Assembly: GCA_965229935.1 (NCBI GenBank)
Contig: CBDDKB010000002.1
Location: 2,914,001-2,978,000, forward strand
Origin: SPJN01 sp965229935
Lineage (GTDB): Bacteria; Pseudomonadota; Alphaproteobacteria; SPJN01
Direction of reading: 5' to 3'
Length of the DNA stretch: 64,000 bases
Below, piece by piece: positions 33,340 to 42,241 of the stretch. The position numbers were made by a program, and so were the translations under genes. The notes beneath the pieces were generated by a model. It did not search any database. It was not told the DNA's origin and was given only the letters and a program-made list of their open reading frames with translations. The stretch's first letter is position 1, and each line of letters begins with the position of its first letter.

Positions 33340-34466
33340 CCAGCTATATCCTGCGGCGTCTGCTTTTGATGATCCCGACCATTTTCGGGATCATGATTAT
33401 CAATTTCGGTATCGTCCAATTTGCGCCCGGTGGCCCGGTTGAACGTGTGTTGGCGCAAATTCAAGGCATTGATGTTGGCGCAACGGCGCGGATCAGTGGC
33501 GGCGGTGGCGAAGTTGGCGGTGCTGGGGCGGCTAATAATTTTGACCTGTCTAATGCCGGCAGTGGCGGCGGTGGCCCCAGCGGGCAATATCGCGGGGCAC
33601 AGGGGCTTGATCCTGAATTTGTGGCGGATATTGAGCGCCAGTTTGGTTTTGATAAACCTGCCCATGAACGGTTCATTCAAATGATCGGCAATTATCTGCG
33701 CTTTGATTTTGGCGAAAGCTATTTCAGGGACGTGTCAGTGCTGGACCTGATCCTTGAAAAGATGCCTGTGTCGATCAGCTTGGGCCTGTGGACGACATTG
33801 CTGACCTATCTGATCTCCATCCCGCTTGGCATTGCCAAGGCGAACAGGGATGGACAGCCATTTGATGTTTGGACATCCGGATTGATCATTATCGGCTATG
33901 CCATTCCCGGATTCTTATTTGCGGTTCTTTTGATCGTCGTGTTTGCAGGCGGCAGCTATCTTGACTGGTTCCCGTTACGAGGGCTGACCTCAGATAATTT
34001 TGAGGAACTGAGCTGGGGCGGCAAATTGCTTGATTATTTGTGGCACATGGTTTTGCCGGTGGCAGCCATGACCATATCAGGTTTTGCGACCACAACGCTT
34101 TTGACCAAGAACAGCTTCTTGGATGAAATTAAGAAACATTATGTCACCACTGCGCGGGCAAAGGGGCTGACAGAACGGCAGGTCTTGTATGGGCATGTGT
34201 TCCGCAATGCAATGCTGATCGTCATTTCCGGCTTTCCCGGTGCGTTTGTGGGGATATTTTTCACCGGCTCTCTTTTGATAGAGACGATCTTTTCGCTCGA
34301 CGGGTTGGGGTTGCTTGGCTTTGAGAGCGTGATTAATCGAGATTACCCGGTTGTCTTTGCAACGCTGTTCATCTTCTCGCTAATCGGGTTGGTGCTCAGC
34401 CTATTGTCAGATCTGACCTATATGTGGATCGACCCGCGTATTGATTTTGAATCGCGGGAGAATTAG
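33336..34466 (+). CDS. yejB: Peptide ABC importer permease, YejB type
   Basis: 376 residues. First inner-membrane subunit of the importer. N-terminal membrane helix, then a large periplasmic insert rich in glycine (GGGGEVGGAGAANNF, GSGGGGPSGQYRGAQG), normal for YejB, and five further helices. The permease-ATPase contact loop is near RAKGLTERQVLYGHVFRNA. Overlaps the binding protein gene by 4 bp; followed 4 bp later by the second permease. Confidence 0.95.
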   Translation: MTSYILRRLLLMIPTIFGIMIINFGIVQFAPGGPVERVLAQIQGIDVGATARISGGGGEVGGAGAANNFDLSNAGSGGGGPSGQYRGAQGLDPEFVADIERQFGFDKPAHERFIQMIGNYLRFDFGESYFRDVSVLDLILEKMPVSISLGLWTTLLTYLISIPLGIAKANRDGQPFDVWTSGLIIIGYAIPGFLFAVLLIVVFAGGSYLDWFPLRGLTSDNFEELSWGGKLLDYLWHMVLPVAAMTISGFATTTLLTKNSFLDEIKKHYVTTARAKGLTERQVLYGHVFRNAMLIVISGFPGAFVGIFFTGSLLIETIFSLDGLGLLGFESVINRDYPVVFATLFIFSLIGLVLSLLSDLTYMWIDPRIDFESREN

Positions 34467-34470
34467 GTCG

Positions 34471-35526
34471 ATGGCAGGTTTGACCCTTTCCCCGCTCAAC
34501 CAGCGCCGCCTCGCTAATTTCAAGGCGAACAGGCGCGGCTGGGTCTCGCTTTGGCTGTTCATGACCCTGTTTGTGTTGAGCCTGTTTGCAGAGTTCCTCG
34601 CCAACGACAAGCCAATCCTGATTATGTCGGATGAGGGGACCTATTGGCCTGTTCTTGTCAGCTATCCCGAAACCGCTTTCGGTGGTGATTTTGAGACGGA
34701 GGCTGATTATCGCGATCCATTTGTGGCTGAACTGATCGCGGAACAAAATGGCACGATGATCTGGCCGCCCGTGCGGTTTCATTATGACACGATCAATTAT
34801 GATCTTGATGGACCTGCCCCATCGCCGCCAACCGCTGAAAATCTGTTGGGAACCGATGATCAGGGCAGGGATGTTCTGGCGCGCATCATTTACGGCTTCC
34901 GCCTGTCGGTTCTGTTTGGCCTCGTGCTGACGATCCTATCAAGCCTGATCGGGATTGCAGCCGGGGCGGTGCAGGGCTATTTCGGTGGCCTGACTGATTT
35001 GCTGTTTCAACGCTTTATTGAAATTTGGACGTCAATTCCGCAGCTTTATATTTTGATCATTCTTGCGGCGGTGATTGAACCAAGTTTCTGGATATTGCTT
35101 GGCATTTTGTTGCTGTTTTCTTGGGTGTCGCTGGTTGGTGTTGTGCGAGCAGAATTTTTGCGCGCCCGCAACCTTGATTATGTGCGCGCCGCCCGTGCGT
35201 TGGGTGTGAACAATCCAACGATTATGCTGCGCCATATGTTGCCGAATGCGATGGTGGCAACGCTGACCTTTATGCCTTTTATCCTGAACGGATCGATTGC
35301 GACCTTGACCTCGCTCGACTTTCTGGGCTTTGGGTTGCCGCCCGGCTCCCCCTCATTGGGTGAGTTGTTGGCGCAGGGCAAATCGAACCTGCACGCGCCG
35401 TGGCTTGGTTTCAGCGCCTTTTTCATTGTGGCGATTATGTTGAGCTTGTTGATTTTTGTCGGCGAAGCGGTGCGTGATGCATTTGACCCACGCAAAAGCA
35501 TGATGGCGGATGGGGGTGGCGCATGA
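34471..35526 (+). CDS. yejE: Peptide ABC importer permease, YejE type
   Basis: 351 residues from the ATG at 34471. Second inner-membrane subunit. Begins with SPLNQRRLANFKANRRGWVS before the first helix, as in YejE/OppC proteins. The periplasmic stretch contains HYDTINYDLDGPAPSPPTAENLLGTDDQGRD (I quote its parts LGTDDQGRD and RVLARIIYGFRLS-like RDVLARIIYGFRLS). The EAA contact loop is RAARALGVNNPTIMLRHMLPN. Its stop overlaps the ATPase start by 4 bp. Confidence 0.93.
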   Translation: MAGLTLSPLNQRRLANFKANRRGWVSLWLFMTLFVLSLFAEFLANDKPILIMSDEGTYWPVLVSYPETAFGGDFETEADYRDPFVAELIAEQNGTMIWPPVRFHYDTINYDLDGPAPSPPTAENLLGTDDQGRDVLARIIYGFRLSVLFGLVLTILSSLIGIAAGAVQGYFGGLTDLLFQRFIEIWTSIPQLYILIILAAVIEPSFWILLGILLLFSWVSLVGVVRAEFLRARNLDYVRAARALGVNNPTIMLRHMLPNAMVATLTFMPFILNGSIATLTSLDFLGFGLPPGSPSLGELLAQGKSNLHAPWLGFSAFFIVAIMLSLLIFVGEAVRDAFDPRKSMMADGGGA

Positions 35527-37118
35527 CCCGTTTGCTTGATGTGCAGGATTTGTGTGTGCGCTTTGGCTCAGTCGATGCGGTACGCCATGTCAGCTTCCAC
35601 ATTGATAAGGGCGAGACTGTCGGCATCGTAGGCGAGTCAGGGTCCGGCAAGTCGGTTTCGGCCCTGTCCATATTAAAGCTGTTGCCCTACCCCGTGGCAT
35701 CCCACCCCTCTGGCGAGATTATTTTTGATGGTGAGCCATTATTGCATGCGCCTGAAAAGGTGTTGCGGCAGGTGCGGGGCCGCAGGATTGCCATGATCTT
35801 TCAGGAGCCGATGACAAGCCTGAACCCGCTGCATAAGGTCGGTCGCCAAATTGCTGAGGTGTTGGATATTCACCTTGGTATGCGAGAGGCACAGGCCCGC
35901 GCGCGGGTGCTTGAACTGTTGGATTTGGTCGGAATTCAAAATCCTGATCAAAAGATCGACGCCTACCCGCATGAGCTTTCCGGTGGTCAGCGCCAGCGCG
36001 TGATGATTGCCATGGCCCTTGCGTGTGAGCCTGACTTGCTGATCGCGGACGAGCCGACGACCGCCCTAGACGTCACTGTGCAGGCGCAAATCCTTGATTT
36101 GTTGAAGCGGCTGAGGGAAGAGCTTGGCATGGCTATGCTGATCATCAGCCATGACCTTGGCATCGTACAGGAAATGTCTGATCGCGTTTATGTCATGCTT
36201 GACGGCGAGGTGGTTGAGGAAGGGGACAGCGATCAAGTGTTCCGCAATCCACAACATAGCTACACCCAACATTTGTTGGCCGCTGCCCCAACAGGTGCGC
36301 CGCGCGCTGTTGATAGCGCGGCGCCTGAATTGATGACAGCGCAGGACGTTAAGGTCTGGTTCCCGATTAAGGCCGGGCTGTTGCGCCGGACGGTTGATCA
36401 CGTCAAGGCGGTGGATGGCATATCCCTGACCATCAAGGCTGGTGAAACCATCGGCATTGTCGGCGAGTCCGGTTCTGGCAAGACGACGCTTGGCATGGCG
36501 CTTTTGGGGCTTGTCAATGCAACAGGGGACGCGGCGTTTGAAGGTCACCAGATCATTGGCCAGTCAGTTCGGCAGTTACGCCCCCTGCGCCGTAACATGC
36601 AGCCCGTGTTTCAAGATCCGTTCGGTGCCCTGTCCCCGCGTATGAGCGTGGCTGACATCATCGCCGAGGGCCTGCTGGTGCATGAGCCTGCCAGCAACAG
36701 GCAGGAGCGTGATGACCGCGTTTGCGCAATTATGGAGGAGGTGGAGCTTGACCCTGCTGTCCGCCATCGGTATCCGCACGAGTTTTCCGGGGGGCAAAGG
36801 CAGCGTATTTCGATTGCGCGGGCGATGATCTTGCGCCCCAAACTTGTGATGTTGGACGAGCCAACAAGTGCGCTTGATATGTCAGTTCAGGCACAGATTG
36901 TTGATCTGCTGCGTCGGTTGCAGGAAGAAAATGGTTTGGCGTATCTTTTTATCTCGCATGACCTATCTGTTGTGCGTGCGATGAGTCATCAGGTGCTGGT
37001 GATGAGAAATGGTGTGATTGTCGAGCAGGCAACGACAGATGATTTGTTTGACAATCCACAACAGCCTTATACTAAGTCACTGATCGCCGCCGCCCGTCAT
37101 TTGGAACAAGCATCATGA
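35523..37118 (+). CDS. yejF: Peptide ABC importer ATPase with two nucleotide-binding domains, YejF type
   Basis: 531 residues made of two ABC domains. Domain 1 has Walker A GESGSGKS (37-44), signature LSGGQRQRVMIAMAL and Walker B LLIADEPTTALD. Domain 2 has Walker A GESGSGKT (about residue 315), signature FSGGQRQRISIARAM and Walker B LVMLDEPTSALD. Both have intact switch histidines (ISHDL). It energises the YejBE permease pair. It overlaps the next gene by 4 bp, tying the hydroxyacid dehydrogenase to the transport operon. Confidence 0.96.
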   Translation: MTRLLDVQDLCVRFGSVDAVRHVSFHIDKGETVGIVGESGSGKSVSALSILKLLPYPVASHPSGEIIFDGEPLLHAPEKVLRQVRGRRIAMIFQEPMTSLNPLHKVGRQIAEVLDIHLGMREAQARARVLELLDLVGIQNPDQKIDAYPHELSGGQRQRVMIAMALACEPDLLIADEPTTALDVTVQAQILDLLKRLREELGMAMLIISHDLGIVQEMSDRVYVMLDGEVVEEGDSDQVFRNPQHSYTQHLLAAAPTGAPRAVDSAAPELMTAQDVKVWFPIKAGLLRRTVDHVKAVDGISLTIKAGETIGIVGESGSGKTTLGMALLGLVNATGDAAFEGHQIIGQSVRQLRPLRRNMQPVFQDPFGALSPRMSVADIIAEGLLVHEPASNRQERDDRVCAIMEEVELDPAVRHRYPHEFSGGQRQRISIARAMILRPKLVMLDEPTSALDMSVQAQIVDLLRRLQEENGLAYLFISHDLSVVRAMSHQVLVMRNGVIVEQATTDDLFDNPQQPYTKSLIAAARHLEQAS

Positions 37119-38071
37119 CCGACCTTAAAGATTTGGGCCCTGCAGCCATTCGCATGGTGTTGCCGGGGCAGGTGCCTGCCCATTGGGCGCAGGCCTATAT
37201 TGATGGTTTTGCCGCGCAGGGTCTGACCTTGCTGGCGGGTGATGACCCTGCCCACGCAGGTGCTCGTTACGCGCTTGCCTTTCGTCCTGTGCCGGGCGTT
37301 CTGGCTGAGATGCTGTATTTGCGTGCCCTGTTCAGCTTTGGTGCGGGGGTTGATGCCTTTTTTGAAGATGGCGCCTTGCCGGATGTGCCGTTGATCAAGT
37401 CGGTGACCCCCACCCATGCCATGCGCATGACTGAATATATCACCGGATATGTTTTGGCCCATCATCGCGAGATGGATCGTTATGCGAAGGCGCAAGCGAA
37501 CAAGGCGTGGAAGCCAAAGCAGCATGCAGCAGCGCATAAACGGACGGTCGGGTTTTTAGGCTTTGGCAGATTAGGGCAGCACGCTGGTGCCGTTTTGAAA
37601 CAACTTGGGTTTAACGTCATTGGGTGGCGGGCGTCAGATACGCCGGTTGCGGGGTTTGAGGTGTTTAGCGGCCAGCAAGCCCTGCCAAATTTTCTTTCCC
37701 GCTGCGATTTCATGGTGTGTCTGTTGCCGTTGACGCCTGAAACCACTGGGATTATGAACGCCGATTTGTTTACTGGCTTGCCCGATCATGCGGTAATTAT
37801 TCATGCGGGCCGCGGACCGCAATTGGTTGAGGCTGATTTGATCGCGGCGCTTGATGGTGAAAAACTCGCCCATGCCGTTATTGACGTCTTTGCGCAGGAA
37901 CCGTTGCCGCAAGACAATCCGCTTTGGGCACACCCCAAGGTCACGATAACACCGCACATTGCCTCAGCCCCCGATGGGGAGGAGCAGGCGGTGCAAATCG
38001 CAGAAGCTATTCGCAAGATAGAGGCGGGTGAAACACCGGATCATATTGTTGACCGGACGCGAGGATATTAG
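37115..38071 (+). CDS. ghrA: D-2-hydroxyacid dehydrogenase (glyoxylate/hydroxypyruvate reductase A type)
   Basis: 318 residues. Reduces glyoxylate or hydroxypyruvate with NAD(P)H. Seen: Rossmann motif GFLGFGRLGQHAG, HAGRGPQLVEADLI, the Glu in QEPLPQDNPLW and the catalytic-His region HPKVTITPHIAS. The substrate-binding N-terminal part (YLRALFSFGAGVD) fits the GhrA subgroup. It overlaps yejF by 4 bp and is followed 12 bp later by an acetyltransferase gene; why it belongs with a peptide importer is not known. Confidence 0.9.
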   Translation: MTDLKDLGPAAIRMVLPGQVPAHWAQAYIDGFAAQGLTLLAGDDPAHAGARYALAFRPVPGVLAEMLYLRALFSFGAGVDAFFEDGALPDVPLIKSVTPTHAMRMTEYITGYVLAHHREMDRYAKAQANKAWKPKQHAAAHKRTVGFLGFGRLGQHAGAVLKQLGFNVIGWRASDTPVAGFEVFSGQQALPNFLSRCDFMVCLLPLTPETTGIMNADLFTGLPDHAVIIHAGRGPQLVEADLIAALDGEKLAHAVIDVFAQEPLPQDNPLWAHPKVTITPHIASAPDGEEQAVQIAEAIRKIEAGETPDHIVDRTRGY

Positions 38072-38082
38072 GAGACACAACA

Positions 38083-38571
38083 ATGGTTGATTTCACCATA
38101 ATGCCCTTGTTTGAGCGGCCTGAATATCGGGATGAAGTTGCGCAACATCTCTGGCGTCAATGGGGTAGGGATGATGGGCAAACGCTTGCCCGCCGCCTTG
38201 AGTATGTCAATCGCAATTCGCAAGACCCGGCAGTGTCACCGGATTGGCAAAATTTTATCGCGCTTGATGGTGACGGCGCAGCAGGGGCCACATGGCTAGG
38301 CACAGCAAGTTTCGCACAGGAAGATAATCCCTGCCCGTCCCAATATGCGCCCTATCTTGCCAGTGTTTATACCAAGAACGAGGCACGCCATCGCGGCGTA
38401 GGCAGGGCTTTGGTTACCCGCGTGGAAGAATGGGCAAAGACCCAGCAAGTAGATTCGCTGTACCTCTATACGCCTGACAAGGCGCATTTTTACGCCAAGA
38501 TGGGATGGATCGAGATTGATAGCTTCATGAAGGGTGATGAGCGTGAGACGATTATGAAGAAGCAGCTTTAA
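38083..38571 (+). CDS. GNAT-family N-acetyltransferase
   Basis: 162 residues. The acetyl-CoA-binding signature is ARHRGVGRALVTRVEEWAKT (about 104-123), preceded by PYLASVYTKNEARHRG and followed by the strand SLYLYTPDKAHFYAKMGW, the usual end of the fold. The acetyl acceptor cannot be told. Last gene of the transport operon; its 3' end overlaps the convergent NlpC/P60 gene by 4 bp. Confidence 0.9.
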   Translation: MVDFTIMPLFERPEYRDEVAQHLWRQWGRDDGQTLARRLEYVNRNSQDPAVSPDWQNFIALDGDGAAGATWLGTASFAQEDNPCPSQYAPYLASVYTKNEARHRGVGRALVTRVEEWAKTQQVDSLYLYTPDKAHFYAKMGWIEIDSFMKGDERETIMKKQL

Positions 38572-39374
38572 CGCCGTTTGACCGCTGTTATCTCTCCAAA
38601 CTCGTTCGCAGCAATCCGTTTGCGCGCCTCCTCCAAAGGTTCAAGCGCAACCATCATGTGATGGGCGTTGGCGTGCACCAGCGTTTCGGCATCGGTCATC
38701 ATGCCGACATGACCTTTCCAGAAAATAAGATCACCACGTTGCAGTGGTCCTTGCGGGTCAACCTCATCCCCTAGCGCGGCACATTGCATGTCGCTGTCAC
38801 GCGGGCAGTCAATGCCGCAGGCGTCAAAGGCAATCTGGACAAGGCCGGAACAGTCAATCCCCCATGCGCAATTGCCGCCCCACAAATAGGGAACGCCCAA
38901 AAAATGCGTGGCAACAGACGCTGGGTCTTTTGCGGGTTGGTCCAGTGCCGCGCAGTGTCGTGCAGGCACAGCCCCCAAATAGTTGGCGAGGATCGCCCAT
39001 TCGCCATCTATACGGTCGATGTTCAGGCGTGCGCCCATCGATAGCGCATATTGCGTTGGCGCCTTTAGATTGGGTTCGCGATAGATGTGGCTGGCAAATG
39101 CCTTAATGCGATGGGTCGGGGCAGGGGCGCCCGCCATCAGCGCACTGTCGGCGACCCAGCCCACATAATTGTCAAAGTCTGACTGTCCCCAGCTATAGCC
39201 TTCCATGCTGTCATACACGGTAAAGCCTGTGCCGAACTGCAATGTCGTCAAGCGTCCTGCATCCGGGCGCGGGGCGGACAGCATTGGCGCTTCGCCCGCA
39301 AGGGTGTGAAAGGCCTGCCCATTGGTACAGACCGTCCCGTCCTTGATCGGCGTTGTGCGTGGGTCAGCCGCCAT
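38568..39374 (-). CDS. NlpC/P60 family cell-wall hydrolase with SH3-like N-terminus
   Basis: 268 residues from the ATG at 39372-39374; longer frames run back into the aminopeptidase gene. The catalytic domain has VPYLWGGNCAWGIDCSGLV, with the nucleophile Cys in DCSG, and HVGMMTDAETLVHANAHH for the base His. The N-terminal half has SH3-like beta strands. Such enzymes cut peptides of peptidoglycan or its recycled fragments (as YkfC). I see no signal peptide, so cytoplasmic peptide recycling with the adjoining M17 aminopeptidase is likely; the two genes overlap by 11 bp. Confidence 0.88.
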   Translation of the reverse strand: MAADPRTTPIKDGTVCTNGQAFHTLAGEAPMLSAPRPDAGRLTTLQFGTGFTVYDSMEGYSWGQSDFDNYVGWVADSALMAGAPAPTHRIKAFASHIYREPNLKAPTQYALSMGARLNIDRIDGEWAILANYLGAVPARHCAALDQPAKDPASVATHFLGVPYLWGGNCAWGIDCSGLVQIAFDACGIDCPRDSDMQCAALGDEVDPQGPLQRGDLIFWKGHVGMMTDAETLVHANAHHMMVALEPLEEARKRIAANEFGEITAVKRR

Positions 39375-40758
39375 AACGTTTTTCAAGCATGTGGAACAGG
39401 GCACGGATGGCCTGATCACGCCCGCCCTCTGGGCACTCGGGCAGATTTTTCGGCGTCCACCCATATATATCGATGTGCAGCCAGCTTTGCGCGCGACTGA
39501 CAAAACGTTGCAGGAACAAGGCCGCTGTGATTGATCCCGCAAAGGGGGAGCTGCCGATATGATTGACGTCTGCGATCTTGCTGCTCAACATATCGTCATA
39601 GGGTGGGTAAAGCGGCATTTGCCAAAGTGCATCCATCGCATCATGTTGGGCCTGTGCCAAATCCTGTGCCAGCTTTATATCATTTGTGTAAAAGGGCGGC
39701 ATATCAGGACCAAGTGCGGTACGCGCAGCACCCGTCAACGTGGCAAGGTCAATCATCAGCTCAGGGGCTTCTTCATCCCCATAGGCCAGCGCGTCGGCAA
39801 GGATCAGGCGACCTTCGGCGTCTGTATTGCCAATCTCAACCGTTAGCCCCTTGCGAGACCGCAGAATATCACCGGGGCGAAAGGCGCCCGCGCCAATAGC
39901 GTTTTCAACAGTCGGAAGCAGCACACGCAGGCGCAAGGGCAACTGCGCCTCCATAATCATATGGGCAAGGCCTAAGACATTGGCAGCACCGCCCATGTCT
40001 TTTTTCATCAATGCCATTGCGTTGCCGGGTTTGAGGTCAAGACCACCAGTGTCGAAGGTGACGCCCTTGCCGACAAGCGTCAGCTTGGGGGCATCAATCT
40101 CGCCCCACGTAATGTCGATCAGACGCGGTGCCGACGCTGCCGCACGGCCAACGGCGTGGATCATGGGGAAATCTTCGCGCAGTAATTCATGCCCGGTGAA
40201 TACTTGCGTTGCCGCGCCATGGGATGTGGCAAGGTCTATGGCCGCCATTTCCAACGCCTCCGGCCCCATATCGCAGGCGGGGATGTTGATCAGGTCGCGC
40301 GCAAGATGTGCGCCATCTGCGATCAATGCCAGCCTTGTTTCGTCAAGCGTCTCTGGCAGCACAAGGCGTGGCCGTTCGTCAGGGTCGGGGGCGAGGCTTT
40401 TGTAGCGTGTGAACCAATAATGGCCGAGTGCAAAGCCGCGATGGGCTTCCTCTACCTCATGATCCGGCAGGCCGTGCAATTGATAGGTTCCTGCGGGCAA
40501 GGTGCGTGCCAAACGGCCTGTATGAAAGGCGCTGCCATCTGTGCCCAACCCAGCCAAATAGGCGCAAATTGCGCCGCTTTCGTCCGGAACCGCCAACAAA
40601 TCGCCTGAAATTGCTGAAAAGCCTGACCCCTTGGCATAGGCCTGTGCCGCGGCGGGCAGTTTGTTCAATGTTGAGTCTAGCGTATCGGGCCGAGCAACAT
40701 GAACCGAAACCGCATTGGCGGCTAGGGGGTCGTCTACAAGTATGAAGGCGTCTGACAT
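39364..40758 (-). CDS. M17 leucyl aminopeptidase family protein
   Basis: 464 residues. The active-site signature NTDAEGRLILADALAYGD is complete, and the other metal/catalytic residues are visible in VGKGVTFDTGGLDLKPGNAM and KKDMGGAA. It removes N-terminal residues from peptides with two metal ions. The N-terminal domain is short and divergent. Upstream of and overlapping the NlpC/P60 gene, which suggests joint breakdown of murein or other peptides. Confidence 0.92.
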   Translation of the reverse strand: MSDAFILVDDPLAANAVSVHVARPDTLDSTLNKLPAAAQAYAKGSGFSAISGDLLAVPDESGAICAYLAGLGTDGSAFHTGRLARTLPAGTYQLHGLPDHEVEEAHRGFALGHYWFTRYKSLAPDPDERPRLVLPETLDETRLALIADGAHLARDLINIPACDMGPEALEMAAIDLATSHGAATQVFTGHELLREDFPMIHAVGRAAASAPRLIDITWGEIDAPKLTLVGKGVTFDTGGLDLKPGNAMALMKKDMGGAANVLGLAHMIMEAQLPLRLRVLLPTVENAIGAGAFRPGDILRSRKGLTVEIGNTDAEGRLILADALAYGDEEAPELMIDLATLTGAARTALGPDMPPFYTNDIKLAQDLAQAQHDAMDALWQMPLYPPYDDMLSSKIADVNHIGSSPFAGSITAALFLQRFVSRAQSWLHIDIYGWTPKNLPECPEGGRDQAIRALFHMLEKRYGG

Positions 40759-40887
40759 ATGGTTTCCGTTTATGGTTTGTTGGCCCGGTGGGCGGGTACA
40801 TGCTTGTGCCGCATGGTCTGGGCCGCTAATCAGTTGTAAAGTCTATACAAGTTTTCGAAATTGAACAGGGGGCAGCAGCCCAGATCA
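40759..40887. promoter_or_regulatory. Divergent promoter region of the aminopeptidase and truA genes
   Basis: 129-bp gap; truA is preceded by CAGGGGG at a longer distance than usual. No clear promoter hexamers or operators are visible. Confidence 0.25.
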
Positions 40888-41628
40888 ATGGCCCGTTACA
40901 AGCTGACCATAGAATATGACGGCACACCCTTTGTTGGCTGGCAACGGCAGGTGAACGGCTTGGCCGTCCAGCAAGTGCTGGAGGAGGCAGCCGCACGCCT
41001 GACAGGTGTAGAAACGCTTGTCCAAGGGGCAGGGCGCACAGATGCGGGGGTTCACGCCCTGGGGCAGGTTGCCCATCTTGATTGTGACAAGCCGCTAACC
41101 GCCAACAAAATGCGCGAAGCCCTGAACTTTCATGTCAAACCCCACCCAATTGCCATTCTTGATTGCGCTATTGTGGATGATGAGTTTCATGCCCGTTTTT
41201 CTGCAACCGCCAGGCACTATGTTTATCGCATTTTAAATCGCAGACCACCGCCAGCAATCGACAAAGGGACGGTGTGGCATGTACCTAACAGGCTGGACGA
41301 ACAGCTGATGCATGAAGGCGCGCAATATTTTGTCGGCCATCACGATTTTACAACGTTCCGATCAGTGCAGTGTCAGGCCAAAAGCCCCGTTAAGACCCTG
41401 ACAGCGATTTCTGTCAGCCGTTATGATGAGGAGATTGAGGTGCGGGTCAGCGCCCCGTCTTTTCTACATAATCAAGTGCGGTCATTGGTTGGCACCCTAA
41501 AAATGGTGGGGGAGGGGAAATGGCCGCCCCTGCGGGTCAAGCAGGCGCTGGAAGCTGCTGATCGTGCAGCATGTGGCCCGGTCGCACCGCCAGATGGTTT
41601 GTATCTCGAAAAAGTAGATTACCCTTAA
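40888..41628 (+). CDS. truA: tRNA pseudouridine synthase A (positions 38-40)
   Basis: 246 residues from the ATG at 40888; a TTG nine codons earlier is unlikely. The catalytic Asp52 is in GAGRTDAGVHALGQ. Other family features: IEYDGTPFVGWQRQ at the start, ARFSATARHYVYRI and the late VSAPSFLHNQVRSLVGTLKMVG. It modifies uridines in the anticodon stem of tRNAs. Convergent with the membrane protein gene at 41635. Confidence 0.97.
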   Translation: MARYKLTIEYDGTPFVGWQRQVNGLAVQQVLEEAAARLTGVETLVQGAGRTDAGVHALGQVAHLDCDKPLTANKMREALNFHVKPHPIAILDCAIVDDEFHARFSATARHYVYRILNRRPPPAIDKGTVWHVPNRLDEQLMHEGAQYFVGHHDFTTFRSVQCQAKSPVKTLTAISVSRYDEEIEVRVSAPSFLHNQVRSLVGTLKMVGEGKWPPLRVKQALEAADRAACGPVAPPDGLYLEKVDYP

Positions 41629-41634
41629 ACGCTA

Positions 41635-42240
41635 TCAGCCAGCGGGGCTGATAGTTACGGTGCCCGCGGGCAAGGCGAACTGTGCGATGGTCAGCGATAG
41701 GATTAGTGAGATTAACATGTCGAGCAGGAATATACCGATACCGAAACCCCAAGTGGTTTGCAGCGCATTCTTCGCTAACCAAGCACGGAAAGACAGGCTC
41801 CATATCGTGACAACCATGGCGACCATAACAATGGCGCCATTGTCAGGGTTCACGATAAACCATGCATAGGTCGGCACAGTTACTGCATACATCACCGCCT
41901 TGGACCAATTGTAGCTGATGATATAGCGGACATAATTGTTGCTGAATCCCAATTGTTTGGACACAGGGATCATGATCAGGGGAAAGATCAACCAATCCAG
42001 TAAGTAAGTCAGCGTTTGTGCGACCAACATGCCTGTTGTTTGCAGGCCAATATCGCTGGGTAAATTGCTGGCCTGAATTTCGCTGCCGATAAATTGAATT
42101 GGGGCAGCAATGATCAGGGCAAAAAATGACCAAAAGAATGCGTTGCTGGTTTTTTCAAACCGATCAAAGGCATCAAGCCGGTACATGACCAGATTAACAG
42201 CCGCGCTTAACGCATTCAGAATATGGGACAGGCTGGGCAT
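41635..42240 (-). CDS. Hypothetical membrane protein, four to five helices
   Basis: 201 residues from the ATG at 42238-42240, 1 bp after the dapE stop; another ATG 18 bp upstream overlaps dapE. Hydrophobic segments lie near residues 37-55, 65-90, 115-140, 145-165 and 170-195. The layout (SNNYVRYIISYNWSKAV before a helix) resembles Yip1-like inner-membrane proteins, but I do not claim the family. Last gene of the dapD-dapE unit. Confidence 0.75.
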   Translation of the reverse strand: MPSLSHILNALSAAVNLVMYRLDAFDRFEKTSNAFFWSFFALIIAAPIQFIGSEIQASNLPSDIGLQTTGMLVAQTLTYLLDWLIFPLIMIPVSKQLGFSNNYVRYIISYNWSKAVMYAVTVPTYAWFIVNPDNGAIVMVAMVVTIWSLSFRAWLAKNALQTTWGFGIGIFLLDMLISLILSLTIAQFALPAGTVTISPAG

Positions 42241-42241
42241 A

